Of a DNA stretch of 64,000 nucleotides, positions 31,055 to 42,654 are shown one piece after another. How positions within the stretch are numbered: the stretch's first letter is position 1; the number at the start of each line of letters is the position of its first letter. The notes beneath the pieces are model-generated. The model was not told the DNA's origin and searched no databases. It was given only the letters and a program-made list of their open reading frames with translations. The stretch is from Asparagopsis taxiformis (taxonomy: Eukaryota; Rhodophyta; Florideophyceae; Bonnemaisoniales; Bonnemaisoniaceae), in assembly GCA_030407315.1 (NCBI GenBank), contig JALQPE010002633.1, forward strand, positions 1 to 64,000. Reading direction: 5' to 3'. Position numbers and translations under genes: made by a program.

Positions 31055-33117
31055 AGATGTGTGTTCGGCAGTTTGTACCAACAAATGCATCCAAATGTTC
31101 GCAGGTGTGCAATGTTAGGCTTCCGCCCATACCATAGCTCATATGGAGTGGTTCCAGCGGGGATAGCACGGCTGGTGAGACGATTTCGAATGTAGGCAGC
31201 ACAGGTAAGTGCTTCCGCCCAGAACTCCAATGGTGTGGAATTGTGGAGAAGCATGGCCCGCATATGGTCCTTAAGGGTGCGATTCATGCGTTCCGCAACT
31301 CCGTTTTGCTGGGGAGTGTAGGCACAGGTAGTTTGACGTTGGATACCCCTGTTTTCAAGGAAAGAGCTGAATTCGTTTGAGAAGTACTCTCCCCCTCCGT
31401 CTGAGCGTAGTTGACGAAGTTTGCATCCTGTTTGAGTTTCAGCGAGGCGAAGAAATCGTTGGAATGCATCGAAACAATCCGACTTACGGTGGAGCGGATA
31501 CACAGTTAGCCAGCGAGACTTATCATCGATGAAGGTCACGAAGTATCGAGCTCCCCCTTTCGAACGTATTTCCATTGGCCCTGCCAGATCTGTATGGATC
31601 AGTTGGAGAAGCTCGGAGGCTCTTGTCTCGGAGAACTTTGGGATAGCAGCACGAGGCATTTTACCAGTAACACACCCTTCACATAGATTTTCAGGTGGGG
31701 ACTGCTCAGGTTTGATTCGGAGTCCTTTGACCGCTGATGTCTTTGCCATACGAGAGATTCCGTTTTTGCGAACATGCCCAAGTCGCTCATGCCACAGCTG
31801 CAGTGACGCGATGCAAGCTAATTCAAAGGGCTGTTGTTTATTTCTGGAGGGCATGTAGAGGTCAATTGCATAGAGCCCGTGACGTCTATGGCCAGTAGCT
31901 ATTGATTCCCCGTTTTGGGTTAAGAGGACTGTATTGTTCGTGAACTGAACTCCAATGCCTCGAGCCGTGAGAGTACTAACGGATATGAGTGAGAATACGA
32001 AAGAGGGGACGTGGAGGACGTTCCGAAGTACGCAGGTTCTTGCCTTTCCGTTGACAAGGAGTGACAGTTTGACATCGCCACATCCTACTGCTACAGAAGT
32101 AGATTTGTCCCCAAGAACCACTTGGAACGGGGTAACGGAACGGTACGAGACAAACATTGAGCGATCGAAGGTCATGTGTGAGGTAGCAGCGGAGTCGATG
32201 TACCATGTAGATGTGGTTTGTACCGACTTAGCTGAGTCCGAATATGCTGACAAAAGGCAGACGTACTCCTTTTCTTCCTCATTGCTCGGTTCAGTCTCGG
32301 TGGCTACGGCTGCCATAGAGCCAATATTCCCCTGCGCCAGAGACAAGTTCGTAGAACTGCGTGGTTTATTATTCGAGCGGGAGCGAGATGGTCTTCCGTA
32401 CTTCTGCCAGCAATATGGCTCGGTGTGATTTGTTCGACCGCAATGGGTACACTTCTTCCGGTTGTTCCCAAACTGTTTTCCAGACTTGGAAAGTAGAGCG
32501 GCTGTGTCTGTTGAGGAACTTCCCGGTTTTAAAATAGCTGCCCTGCGTTCTTCCTGAAGGAGGAGACTGCGAACTTTCTCGAATGTGAAGGTAGGATCTT
32601 CATCTCCAATTGCATCAAGAGCGGTTATCAGCGTCTGGAAGGAAGATGGGAGGCCATTGAGAACAGTCATAGCCATTTCTTTATCATCAATGTCGACGCC
32701 CATTGCAGATAGTACCGTTGCCATTTGTCGAACACGGTTGATGTATACGAGCATCTGTTCACCGGGCTTCATAGTCGCTGTGTAAAAGTCGCGCCTTGAA
32801 GCGAGTTTGTTCAGGAGAGTGTGCCTTTGATGCACGTTGCAGATCTCTTGCCACATTTCTAAGGCAGTCGTGGTGTGTGCAACGTTCTTGAGCATTTCAT
32901 CCGACAAGGTAATTCCGATGGCCATTCGAGCTGACTTGTCTTTGCGAAGCCATTTTAAGAGCTCTTCTTGGTCTGTCGGACGTCTAGGGAGAAGATTAGG
33001 ATCAATCATGTCGTCCACCTCGCGGTGGCCGAGGATGAGTTCCATCTTCTGCTTCCATGAGTGGAAGTTTGAATAATCCAGCTTCTCGATGCGGATGCCG
33101 GAAGTATTACTCTCCAT
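31055..33117 (-). CDS. Copia gag-protease-integrase, truncated by transposon B
   Basis: The ATG at 33117 opens a polyprotein of ~688 residues before it reads into the TIR. In order: gag (UBN2/copia type, ~1-200), a CCHC zinc knuckle (C223-C236, CTHCGRTNHTEPYC), an aspartic protease with DSAATSH (D308), a gag-pre-integrase block (LWHERLGH, then CEGC), and the integrase core with HTDLAGP, RSDGGGEY and GVAERMNRTL giving D, D and E. It stops at a PNTHL stretch in the integrase. About two thirds of it could still be made, but without reverse transcriptase the element is dead. Confidence 0.9.
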
Positions 33118-33302
33118 GGCTCTGCAGTAAGTCTTATCTGTTCGACCCTTCCCAAGTGGACAACCGATAGTCGTCGAGGACCAAGCTGGGATCTATAGGA
33201 TAGAGACTGTCTAGCTAAGAGCGAAGTGGATGGAGAACAAGAAAGCAAGGTTTAACGATACGAAATCAGCTATATTTCTAGTGTCTAGAGGAGAGAGAGA
33301 AA

Positions 33303-33721
33303 CTACTTATCGGAGGAAGAAGAAGCTTTGGAAGCTTTGGTGATTTCCAGGGCCTTCGCAATACTGCGATGGCGGTTGCCGCGAAGATGGTTGTCGAATT
33401 CACTCTGAGTCCGGACGATGACACCACAGAGCCTGCAAACTTTCAGAGGACCCTCCTTGAGACGCTCGATGGTTTTCTTGTGTCTGGATCCGTTGAGATG
33501 AGCAGCTCTGGACTCGGCGGAGTTGAGATATACGTTGCAGTGCGTGCACCTGGAACGGTTGGCAGCCTTGTGAGCGGCGTATTTCTTCTTATTGTCCCTT
33601 CTCTCGGCGATGCTATACGCCTTTCGGAATACGCGGTCGCGAAGAGACTCGCCGTCACGTCGAAGCCTCGGAGCTGGCTGCTCGTTATTCGGCTCGATGC
33701 GATCCTCGTCACTACTAGACA
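33303..33721 (-). CDS. Zinc-finger protein encoded upstream of copia gag (139 aa, spliced start)
   Basis: A small basic protein with two C2H2/U1-like zinc fingers: CTHC with His pair near residues 59-80, and CRLC with its His pair near 96-117. It ends in a Ser/Lys tail (KASKASSSSDK). This main exon has no ATG at its start. A canonical 97-bp intron ends just before it, and the last exon-1 base (A) plus the first two exon-2 bases (TG) make the start codon, giving MSSSDED. Such fingers usually bind RNA or DNA; the role in the retroelement is unknown. The same C-terminus remains at 37484-37540. Confidence 0.7.
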
Positions 33722-33818
33722 CTATGGAGATAGAGAGAGAGAAGAGGTTAGCAGTTATACCGATCAGTACTAAGGTCTAAACCTTGAAATTGACCGAAAG
33801 ATGAAAGGTATAACTTAC
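33722..33818 (-). other. Intron in copia 5' leader that creates a start codon
   Basis: On the minus strand GTAAGT opens at 33818. CTAAC branch-like sequence, a long pyrimidine tract and ATAG follow, ending at 33722. Joining A33819 to T33721-G33720 makes ATG in frame with the zinc-finger ORF. A second acceptor-like site (pyrimidine tract then TTAG, 33215) before gag could give an alternative gag transcript. Confidence 0.6.
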
Positions 33819-33989
33819 TTTTGAAGATGAATGAGCAAGTTAACCAATGCAGAAGTTTATTGTTGTGTGACTTATTAGTGCTATACCGATCAGGACAAGG
33901 TTGCTGACTTACAAGAGCAGAACCGAGTTGAGAAAGGTATAGACAAGTCTTTTATGAGGAGCAGTCGATTCCAGTATGTTGGCCTAAAG

Positions 33990-34070
33990 TGGGCCAATAG
34001 CTCAGCGGTTAAGCCGTGCTGTGCAGCTTAGAATCTCGTGGTCGTGCGTTCAAGTCCCAGCGAGAGCGGG
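33990..34070 (+). other. tRNA-like (SINE-type) sequence with A and B box
   Basis: TAGCTCAGCGGTTAAG resembles an internal promoter A box, and GCGTTCAAGTCCC a B box, with tRNA-like spacing. The T-stem pairs poorly and no clean acceptor stem closes, so a functional tRNA is unlikely. A tRNA-derived SINE head in the copia leader is the best reading. Confidence 0.3.
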
Positions 34071-34467
34071 AAGATATTTTTGTATTTGGCGCGAGATAGC
34101 TCCAGCGAAAGACGCGATGTGTTCCAAGAGATGTCACTTGATGACAGAATTTTTGTGTCACGATGGCAGTAGATGATGTCACTGTGACAGTCAGATGACA
34201 CAATGGTACGCCGAGCGTCAGCGAGACGGACGCCGGGTGGCGAGGCGAGACGGACGCCGGGGAAGACCGCGGCGCCGCAGGAGGGAGCGCGACGAGCGCA
34301 ACGCCCAGGCGAGCGAAAGCGCACGGAGGCGCAGAACGGCAGCAAGAGAACGCGCAGGAAAGAAGACAACACGAGAAGAAACAAGACGAGAACGGTAAGA
34401 CACACGCCGACGCGAAAGGGACACTCACTGCAGCGCTAGAGAATAAGAAACGACCCGAGCGAGCGCA

Positions 34468-34481
34468 CTGGGCCCATAACC
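34468..34481 (-). other. Primer-binding site of copia element 1
   Basis: Directly after the LTR, the minus strand reads GGTTATGGGCCCAG. This is complementary to the anticodon stem-loop region of eukaryotic initiator tRNA-Met, the half-tRNA priming known from Drosophila copia. Confidence 0.8.
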
Positions 34482-35098
34482 TGTTGATAGAAATTTGGTC
34501 GCTTACCGAGCGTTTATTGAATCTGCGAGCTCACTACATTATTTGTATTCTCGCCGAGGTGCGCCGGCGGTGCTAAGGACAGCCTGTTAATAGCTGCTCC
34601 AGACAGACTGTCACTGACAGTCTGTCCTGGTAAGCACCCGCTGCCAATCTGGTACACGTGGGCTTCTCTATCATATCACCCACACGTGTACACTAATCAT
34701 AACATTTTCCCTGTGCCATGATGGCAACCCATCCTGGCTTTTCTACTTACTAATTGAAAGTATGACAAACAAATTGAAACTTCAGACGCTATTTCCTCCA
34801 TGAAGAAAGGTCGTAGAAGCTTCGGAGAAGTTGCTACCCGACTAATTCGGGCACGCTGAACATGATGAGATAGGTTTTGGAGCGCCTAGAGCACTCCTTG
34901 TAGGAGAAATCGAGGGTTAAAGTTTTCTCACGTAACTGAGCCCCTCAGGGCCTATTACAGTGAGTGCTTCAACCGTTTTTCAACGAGGAAAACGATGAGC
35001 CATATTTCAAGGCTCCTAGAGGACTCCTTCATCGAGATTTTCACAGGAGATTCTCGAGATTGAGTGCTTCTGTTGCTGTGACTCAATTATTCGCAACA
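34482..35098 (-). repeat. LTR family 1 (617 bp), 5' LTR of copia element 1
   Basis: Minus strand TGTTG...CAACA ends. It contains a strong inverted repeat (GACAGACTGTCA / TGACAGTCTGTC). Nearly identical to the LTRs at 36868-37483 and 52999-53614 apart from the last ~20 bp. The base after it belongs to the gag of element 2 (TGTCT, the AGACA target site on the other strand). Confidence 0.9.
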
Positions 35099-36732
35099 TG
35101 TCTGGCTCCATCAAACTTCCCCGCTTCCACGGTCGTCGTGATGAGGACTATGGCTTGTGGCGTCTTCGCCTCCGTGTTGCATGTCGTGTCAAGGGTCTCT
35201 GGTCTGTTGTTGACCCCAATGCTGCCTCTTCTGCGAGCTCCGCCTCCACTGCCGACTCCATCATTGACGCTTCCAAACGTCTCTCGAAGCGCGAAAAGGC
35301 CTCTGGAATCATCATTACCGCTCTCGGCGACTGTCCTCTTCGCGTTGTCATTGATGCCGATGACGACCCTGCTCGTATGTTGCAGCTTCTGGATGCCCGC
35401 TATGCTTCTAATCGCACTGTTTCTCGCATTGCAGTGCAGACCCAGTTGTTTCGCATGAGGTATTCTGGCCAGGACATGGCTACCTACGTTGACCAATACA
35501 CATCTTTATTTGCTCAACTGGAACGCATGGGTAAGGGAGCTGGCATTCCGGAGGCCCATAAGGCACCAATGCTGCTTGCGTCTATCGATCCTTCGAGTGA
35601 ATTGGAAGTAACTGCAGCCGCGTTGCGCACTAAGGATGTCGAAGAACTCACCTGGGACTATGTTGCTACCACCCTGATTGATGAGTACAATGCTAAACAT
35701 CCGAAAGTGCCGAAGGAGATGCGTCGGCGAAGCAGGAGGAAAAGTGGAGCCACATCCGTTTCTGTGTTCCCAACCTCCGTTGTTCCTGTTCCCTCTGATG
35801 GTTCCGACTCCGACACCGAGTTCAATGATGATGTGAAAGATGCTGCCAAAGCGTTTGCTGCTGCACTAAACGTCTCTCGTGCACCGTCAGCATCGAAGCC
35901 AACCATTGTTTGTGACTTTTGTGAGCGACCCGGCCATACCTCAGACCGCTGCTATATCAACCCAAACAATCCGAACAACCATCTTTCTGCTTCTGTTGTG
36001 CAGAAAATCGTTGCACACTCCTCGAAACCGCCTCATGACATGTCTTTGTTCAGTGCTTCGAGGAAGAGCAAGCGGTCTGGAAAGGTTGAGATCGCCGCAT
36101 TGGGTGTTGAGCGGACGACTATCAATCCACCGACGGATCACCAGTGTTATTTGGACAGTGGAGCTACCACTCATTTGTGTCACTCCGAGTCGATGTTTGT
36201 GCCTGGGTCGATCAAAAGGTGTGAACCACGCGTAGTGAAGCTGGCTAATGACTCTTGTGTGAGAGCTGGTCGGTGCGGTGATGTGATTGTTCCGTTCGAG
36301 GATGTGAATTTGCGTCTCACGGGTGTGCTGCTGGTACCCGGTCTGGGGTACTCTCTTGTGTCAGTTGGTCGACTATGTGACAAAGGGTTGAACTCAGAAT
36401 TCTTTGCAGACTGTGTGAAGATATCGTTACATATGAACGGTGAAGTTATTGGTGATGGACTTCGGGATGAACGATCTGGACTGTATGTTCTCCCGGAGTG
36501 TGTTAGAAATGGGATGAAACCTGAACTGTTCACAGGTGAACATGGAATGAACAATACGCCCCAACGCCATGCTCGACGTCACACAAAGTCTCGTTCTAGG
36601 GTTCGACGTTACGCCAGGCAGCTGTTCGAAATTCTCTCTGGCCTTGGTGTGAACCAAAAGGATTCTGAGTTTACTGAGCCTTCGACACGCAAGAACCGTG
36701 TGAGCAGTGCTCCGTTTGTCTCTTCTCTTTGA
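35099..36732 (+). CDS. Copia-type gag-protease of element 2 (LTR family 2), displaced from its start
   Basis: About 540 residues: gag (LPRFHGRRDEDYGLWRLRLR start), a CCHC knuckle CDFCERPGHTSDRCY and an aspartic protease DSGATTHLC near residue 352. The tail is basic. The frame stops at 36732, only ~60 bp before the family-2 LTR, so this element never had integrase or reverse transcriptase in this position. Its first 11 codons lie at 53615-53647 on the opposite strand; a family-1 copia inserted between them with AGACA target duplication, and this segment was then inverted. The ATG at 35098 is formed only by LTR junction bases. Confidence 0.85.
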
Positions 36733-36778
36733 GATATCTTTTTCTTTCTTTCCTTTTACGTGACTTGGAAGTGCAATT

Positions 36779-36867
36779 GTGGGGGAGTTTTAATGTGGAG
36801 TGCACTTGGCGGCACTCTATGGTGCTTTCATATGCAGTGTATGACATTCCATCTTGGTGCAATCGCA
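36779..36867 (+). repeat. Polypurine tract and truncated 3' LTR of element 2
   Basis: GTGGGGGAG (36779 on) is a polypurine tract. From about 36794 the sequence TGTGGAGTGCACTTGG matches the LTR at 54497-54936 (minus strand) for 74 bp, then stops where a family-1 LTR begins. The LTR boundary is uncertain by about 4 bp because TTAA precedes it in both copies. Confidence 0.75.
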
Positions 36868-37483
36868 TGTTGCGAATAATTGAGTCACAGCAACAGAAGC
36901 ACTCAATCTCGAGAATCTCCTGTGAAAATCTCGATGAAGGAGTCCTCTAGGAGCCTTGAAATATGGCTCATCGTGTTCCTCGTTGAAAAACGGTTGAAGC
37001 ACTCACTGTAATAGGCCCTGAGGGGCTCAGTTACGTGAGAAAACTTTAACCCTCGATTTCTCCTACAAGGAGTGCTCTAGGCGCTCCAAAACCTATCTCA
37101 TCATGTTCAGCGTGCCCGAATTAGTCGGGTAGCAACTTCTCCGAAGCTTCTACGACCTTTCTTCATGGAGGAAATAGCGTCTGAAGTTTCAATTTGTTTG
37201 TCATACTTTCAATTAGTAAGTAGAAAAGCCAGGATGGGTTGCCATCATGGCACAGGGAAAATGTTATGATTAGTGTACACGTGTGGGTGATATGATAGAG
37301 AAGCCCACGTGTACCAGATTGGCAGCGGGTGCTTACCAGGACAGACTGTCAGTGACAGTCTGTCTGGAGCAGCTATTAACAGGCTGTCCTTAGCACCGCC
37401 GGCGCACCTCGGCGAGAATACAAATAATGTAGTGAGCTCGCAGATTCAATAAACGCTCGGTAAGCGACCATTTCGTTCCAACA
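36868..37483 (+). repeat. LTR family 1 (616 bp), 5' LTR of copia element 3
   Basis: TGTTG...CAACA. Unlike the LTR at 34482 it is not followed by a primer-binding site but directly by the end of the zinc-finger ORF, so the leader was deleted. With the inverted LTR at 34482-35098 it flanks the flipped segment 35099-36867. Confidence 0.9.
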
Positions 37484-37540
37484 GAGAAGACCCTCAAAGC
37501 CGCTAAAGCCTCTAAGGCTTCCTCCTCCTCCGATAAATAG
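37484..37540 (+). pseudogene. Remnant of the copia zinc-finger ORF
   Basis: Eighteen codons ending KASKASSSSDK and a stop match the C-terminus of the ORF at 33303-33721. The fingers and leader are missing. Confidence 0.8.
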
Positions 37541-37723
37541 TACTCCCCTTCTCTAGACACAATAGAAATCTAGCTGATTTCTCTTTGATAAACCTTGTTT
37601 CTTGTTCTCCACTCATCTAGCTCTTAGCTAAAAGTCTTTATCCTATAGATCCCAGCTTGGTCCTAGACGACTATCGGTTGTCCACTTGGGAAGGGTCGAA
37701 CAGATAAGACATAATACAGAGCC

Positions 37724-38750
37724 ATGGAGAGCAATTCATCCGGCATTCGCATTGAAAAGCTGGATTACTCCAACTTCCACTCATGGAAGCAAAGGATGGA
37801 GCTCATCCTCGGCCACCGCGAGGTGGACGACATGATCGATCCCATTCTATGCCGCCCTCCTCCAGAGGATCCAGAGGCATTGTCTAAATGGACTCGTAAA
37901 GACAAGACTGCTCGCATGGCAATCGGCATCAGTCTGTCAGACGAAATGCTGAAAAACGTTCGCCACACTACTACCGCCCTAGAAATGTGGCAAGAGATCT
38001 GCAACGTCCATCAACGTCACACTCTTCTCAACAAGCTCGCTGCTCGTCGTGATTTCTACACTGCAACAATGAAGCAGGGGGAGCAAATGCTTGTATACAT
38101 CAATCGTGTACGTCAAATGGCTTCCCACCTCGAGTCAATGGACGTCAAGATTGACGAAAAGGAAATGGCCATGGCTGTACTCAACGGCCTCCCATCATCC
38201 TTCCGAACGTTGATCACGGCACTCGATGCAATTGGAGATGACGACCCTTCGTTCACCTTTGACAAAGTGCGCAGCCGCTTACTGCAGGAAGAAAGAAGAA
38301 CTAGCATGCTACGAAACTCTTCACACACATCTCAACAAGCATCAGCATTAGTCAACTTATCTGGGAAACAACCACGTCGTGCCAATCGAAAATACTGCTC
38401 TCACTGCCACAGAACCAACCATACCGAACCCTATTGCTGGGAAAAGCATGGTCGTCCCAATCATTCTCGGAGTAACAAGCCTCGAGGATCCACATCTCCA
38501 GCAACCAGCGTTCCAATGCAAACCGCTGCAGTAGCAATGGAACCATCCGAGGAAGAAGTCGACTACGTATGTTTACTCAGCAGTGCTATCGAGGCGTGCA
38601 ACAGTTCTCACGAACGCAAGGCAACAGTCTGGCATATTGACTCTGCGGCCACCTCACATATCACCTTCGACCGATCCATGTTCAAAACGTATACGTCAGA
38701 GATCCCTTTCAACGTTACCATGGGCGACAAGTCCTCCTCTATAGCCATCG
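37724..38750 (+). CDS. Copia element 3 gag-protease (5' part of polyprotein)
   Basis: The ATG at 37724 opens a gag (MESNSSGIRI start) about 80% similar by eye to element 1. It has a CCHC knuckle (CSHCHRTNHTEPYC) and protease DSAATSH. At 38751 transposon copy C interrupts it. The reading frame resumes at 49941 with integrase and reverse transcriptase, in frame if copy C and a 2-bp duplication are ignored. Confidence 0.9.
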
Positions 38751-38965
38751 CGTCTGTGTTTTCGGAAGTGGACGCGGACGTCCAGTCTCTCTAGTACGGG
38801 TCCTAGTCGGCCCCGAGATTTACTAGAACAAATGAACGTCCGCGTCCGAAAAAAAATAAAAATTTTTTGGATGCGGACGTCCACTTTCTCTAGTACGTTC
38901 GGCGGAGTACTAGGACCCGACATCCAGTTTCTCTAGTACGTTTGGCGGGATCCTAGGACCCGACA
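38751..38965. repeat. Terminus of copy C with two 43-bp-type units
   Basis: TIR starting CGTCTGTGTTTTCGGAAG, the GGACGTCC boxes, an A/T tract, then two diverged units (TTTCTCTAGTACG, GGACCCGACAT). The array is much shorter than in A or B. Confidence 0.85.
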
Positions 38966-39239
38966 TTCAGTATACAATATATCAGCAAAAACCGGGAGGG
39001 AAGAAATTACAGCGGATGGTAAATTAAGGGCCCATATCGGACCGTATTTTATTCTCTCATTTACGAAACTGCTGGTATACAATACGTCTCTCTAGAATAG
39101 GAAATACATATCTGGTCAGAATAGGAAATAAATACCGGTTAGAATAGGAAATACGTATCCAGACAGGATACGGAATATGTATCCAGCTAGAATATGGAAT
39201 ACGTATCCAGCCAGAATACAAAATACCTGTCAGCATACC

Positions 39240-41144
39240 GTCGATCACCCATCTCCCTCACTATCGCGTTCTCCCTACCATCCGAACGCCATGCACCACC
39301 ATCCGCACATACTTCAAGAACCCTCACGACCTAGATTACAAAAAATCTGCTCCTTCCCAATACCATCCCCGCTTTCCTCGACACCACCCCAGCCCATTAA
39401 ATCATCAAGACATGAAACACGAACATGGTCAGCAAAATCTTACACGACTTGAAACCCACTCTTACTTCTATCGTATGCCCGAAAATATACACATACCAGA
39501 AACACCTCACAGCTTCATTCCCCATCTTCCTAGATCCCTTCTTCACTCTCCCTGAGTCCTGCCGTTCCTGCTTCACCACTCCTGCATCACATACACAACA
39601 TCAACCCCAACAGTCAGATTCAAAAGCAACGCTTACCACGCCAGATATCTTAGAAAATCCCTTACTTACCTCTCATCCATCCTACACACAATACAAACCA
39701 TGATACAAAAACCTTGCAATGAATAATCAAAGTCAGCAGTCCATATCTTCGCAAAACAAGTCTTGGCGCTCAATGAAACTTACCTTCTGTCATCACCATT
39801 CCAGCATCACCTGCATAAAATCGAAATCAACAACAACAGTCGGACTCAAAACCCACATGTCCCTCTCAGCATACTCTCAAAACTTCCGCACTTTCCTTTG
39901 CTCGACACAATACGCACCATGACTGGATAAGCTTCCAATGAATAAATATCGCATTAACTGCAATAGTCAGATTCGAAACAAACACTTCTCTCGATGCATA
40001 CCCTCAGAACTCACTTACTCTCGTTTCATTCTACACACAATACAGACCAAAAGTCGAAAATCTCACAACCAACAAATGAAGTCAACATTCCGCATCTTCG
40101 CACCACCGGACTGCGCGCTAAATGCAACTTACCTTCCGTCATCACCATTCCTGCATCACCTACAAAAAATCGAAATCAACAACAACAGTCGGACTGAAAA
40201 CCCATGCTTCCCTCGCTGCATACCCTCAGAACTCGCTTACCCTCGTTGTATCCTGCACACAATAGAAACCATAAGTCAAAAATTGTACAAAAAAATGTAG
40301 TCAGCATTCCATATCTTCGCGCAACTTAACTAGGCGCTCAATGTAACTTACCTTCCGTCATCACCATTCCAGAATCACCTACACAAAATCAACATCAACC
40401 ACAGCAGTCAGACTCAAAACCCACATTCCACTCACTGCACCCCTCAAATGCTCGCCTACCTCCCTTCCACCCTTCAGCAAATATGCACCATGACTCACTA
40501 AGCTCCCAATAAATAAATATTGCATAAAAGACGACAGTCAAATTTAAAACAAACACTTCCCTCGCTTCATACCCTCAGGACGCACTTAACCTCTTCATCT
40601 CGTTGCATCATACAAACAATACAACCAATAATTCACAAATCGTGCAACGAAAAAATGTAGTCAGCATTCCATTTCATCGCGAAACCCGTCTTTCAGCTCA
40701 ATGAAACTTACCTTACTTCATCACTATTCCTGCACCACCTATACAACATCAAAATGAACCAGAACAGTCAGACTAAAAACCCATGCATCCCTTATTGCAC
40801 ACCCGCGAGACTCACTTACTTACCTGCCTCCCATGGTTCACAACATGCAAACCATGACTCACGAAGCTTCTAATGAATCAATATCGCATCAACGACAACA
40901 GTACGACTCAAAACACACGCTTCCCTCGCTGCATACTCTCCAAACTGGCATACTCACCGTCGTTCTATCCTCTACACCAAACAAAGGAAACACGACCAAA
41001 GAACCTCAGCCAGTGACGGCGGAGAAGTGGAATTCCACAGGTTAACCTGCGGCGTCGACTGGACAGCTTTCAACGTCAGCTTAAGTCCTGCTGTGCATAC
41101 TCCATATCATCGCCGGTATTGAGATTAATAATGGCCCAAGCCAT
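39240..41144 (-). other. Diverged microexon array and small-ORF remnant, copy C
   Basis: On the minus strand at least four variants of the 18-bp segment (such as GAATGGTGATGACGGAAG) lie between CAG and GTAAGT, seen as CTTACCTTCCGTCATCACCA on the plus strand near 39780, 40130, 40350 and 40706. Intron-like parts differ from A and B in sequence and number, but the splice-like signals persist. The small ORF start (ATG at 41144) is kept but a stop follows after about 20 codons. The 38-bp palindrome is missing. Confidence 0.5.
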
Positions 41145-41521
41145 GGTCTCTGAACTCCCGAATGATGAGATCCGAATCGAGAACATCGGAATGGTATAAT
41201 CATATATATCACAATCCATTTGCTTCCCTTAAATGATCCCTGTAATATCCACTGTAAAGCACAAACTTATTCCATGAAGTTCGCAATTAATATAATTTTA
41301 TTATTTCAAATGAATTAATTGAAAATCCATCTCCCACGGCGGTCATTCATCCTTCCAAGCGCACGTTGCCAGCAAAATGTGTGACCTAGCGGTGATGATT
41401 GATCGCTCAGGCACATTCCACCATTGGGCTGCCAGAAGTGAGCACAAAACTGATACCCACAAAACCACGAGAACATTACAAACGAGGTCTCGAACGCACA
41501 CTTGGAATACAATATAAATAC
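41145..41521. other. Diverged transposase-upstream region in copy C
   Basis: Reverse-complement similarity to about 8900-9260, the region between the transposase start and the small ORF, ending near 41521. No transposase coding sequence follows; the element switches to the inverted arm. Confidence 0.6.
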
Positions 41522-41955
41522 TATACAACAAACTCTACTCGCTATCTCAGACGACGCGGCTCACAAGTGGCGTAGTCCCAATTTTCCGTAACGCCTTTCC
41601 TGATGCTTAAAAGTAAAAAACACGTCAAAACGTATATCAGAAATGAGTGCGAGAGTTTTCTGCACAGGAGATGCTGAGCTACCAAATTGATTTTTCGGAA
41701 ATTTTAGAATTTCTGAGCTCGCCAGCAATGCAATCGAGCTGGACATCCACCGGACGTCCATTTCAGGTTGATCGTGAGAGAGTAGGGCGGGACAATGATG
41801 AAACAAGGACCAAGACCTGTCCCTGACGTGTTGAGCCTGAAATCGACCCTTCGTAAGACGCGATTTTGGCTTACAGTTGGTGCTTACAGAAGCCAGTGAT
41901 GACCCCGGTCGGACCGGCAGCCGGTTCCTGGGGCCGTTGTGGCCAAATTAGACAC

Positions 41956-42156
41956 CTTGATTTGAATTGAAATTTGGGCTATTCTCAAAAACATGCACAT
42001 GTGAACATGTTTTTGAGATGGGGGTCTGCCGTACGGCACAATCGACCCGCCGAAATCGATGATTTTTCACAATTTTTTTCTGCCCGAAATTTTAGAATTT
42101 CTGGGCTGGCCAGCAGTGCAATTGAGCCGGACATCCACCAGACGTCCATTCTGGGT
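41956..42156 (-). repeat. W repeat in left arm of copy C
   Basis: Full W; its palindrome is changed to GTCTGCCGTACGGCA on the plus strand. Confidence 0.85.
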
Positions 42157-42454
42157 TGTTCGTATGCTGCTCACATCTACGCATTACAGCAACTAAGCAG
42201 GCGGGCTCACTACTCATACAAAGTGCACGGAATATGAGTAACGTGATGTGTGAGTGTTGTTTGTCGTGAGAAAGTGGGGTGGGAGCATGTCGAAACAAGG
42301 ACCAAAACTTCGCCCTGGCGTATTGAGCCTGAGCCTGGAATCGATCCTTCGTGAGATGTGGCTTTGCTTACAGTTGGTGCTTACAGAAGCCAGCGATGGC
42401 CCCGCTCGGGGCGTCGGATGGCTTCTTCTGGGGCCGTTGTGGCCAGATTAGACA

Positions 42455-42654
42455 CCTTGATTTGAATTGAATTTTGAGCCATTCTCAAAAACATGCACAT
42501 GTGAACATGTTTTTGAGATGGGGGTGTGCCGTACGGCACTTTCGACCGCCCAAATCGATATAATTTTGCAATTTTTTTCTGACTGAAATTTTAGAATTTC
42601 TGGGCTCGCCAGCAATGCAATTGAGCTGGACATTCACCGGACGTCCATTTCAGG
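42455..42654 (-). repeat. W repeat in left arm of copy C
   Basis: Full W with TTTCGACC in place of the usual AATCGACC next to the palindrome. Confidence 0.85.

Larger units (their letters stand above)
31055..35098 (-). mobile_element. Ty1/copia element 1 (LTR family 1), 5' half
   Basis: Minus-strand order: LTR (35098-34482), primer-binding site (34481-34468), 5' leader with a tRNA-like segment, a spliced zinc-finger ORF, then gag-protease-integrase, cut at 31055 by transposon copy B. Reverse transcriptase, RNase H and the 3' LTR are not present here; they should lie beyond the other end of copy B. Confidence 0.85.

Noticed and set aside
33990..34070. Functional tRNA gene
   Set aside because: A and B boxes are present, but the T-stem has mismatches and no acceptor stem closes; listed only as tRNA-like.
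34009..34439. Arg- and Ser-rich ORFs on both strands in the copia leader
   Set aside because: They reflect GACGCCGGG-type local repeats in untranslated leader sequence; no start context or homologue in element 2 or 3.
35098..35100. ATG at the LTR/gag junction as native gag start of element 2
   Set aside because: The A belongs to the LTR end (CAACA). The native start is upstream and now lies at 53647 on the other strand.
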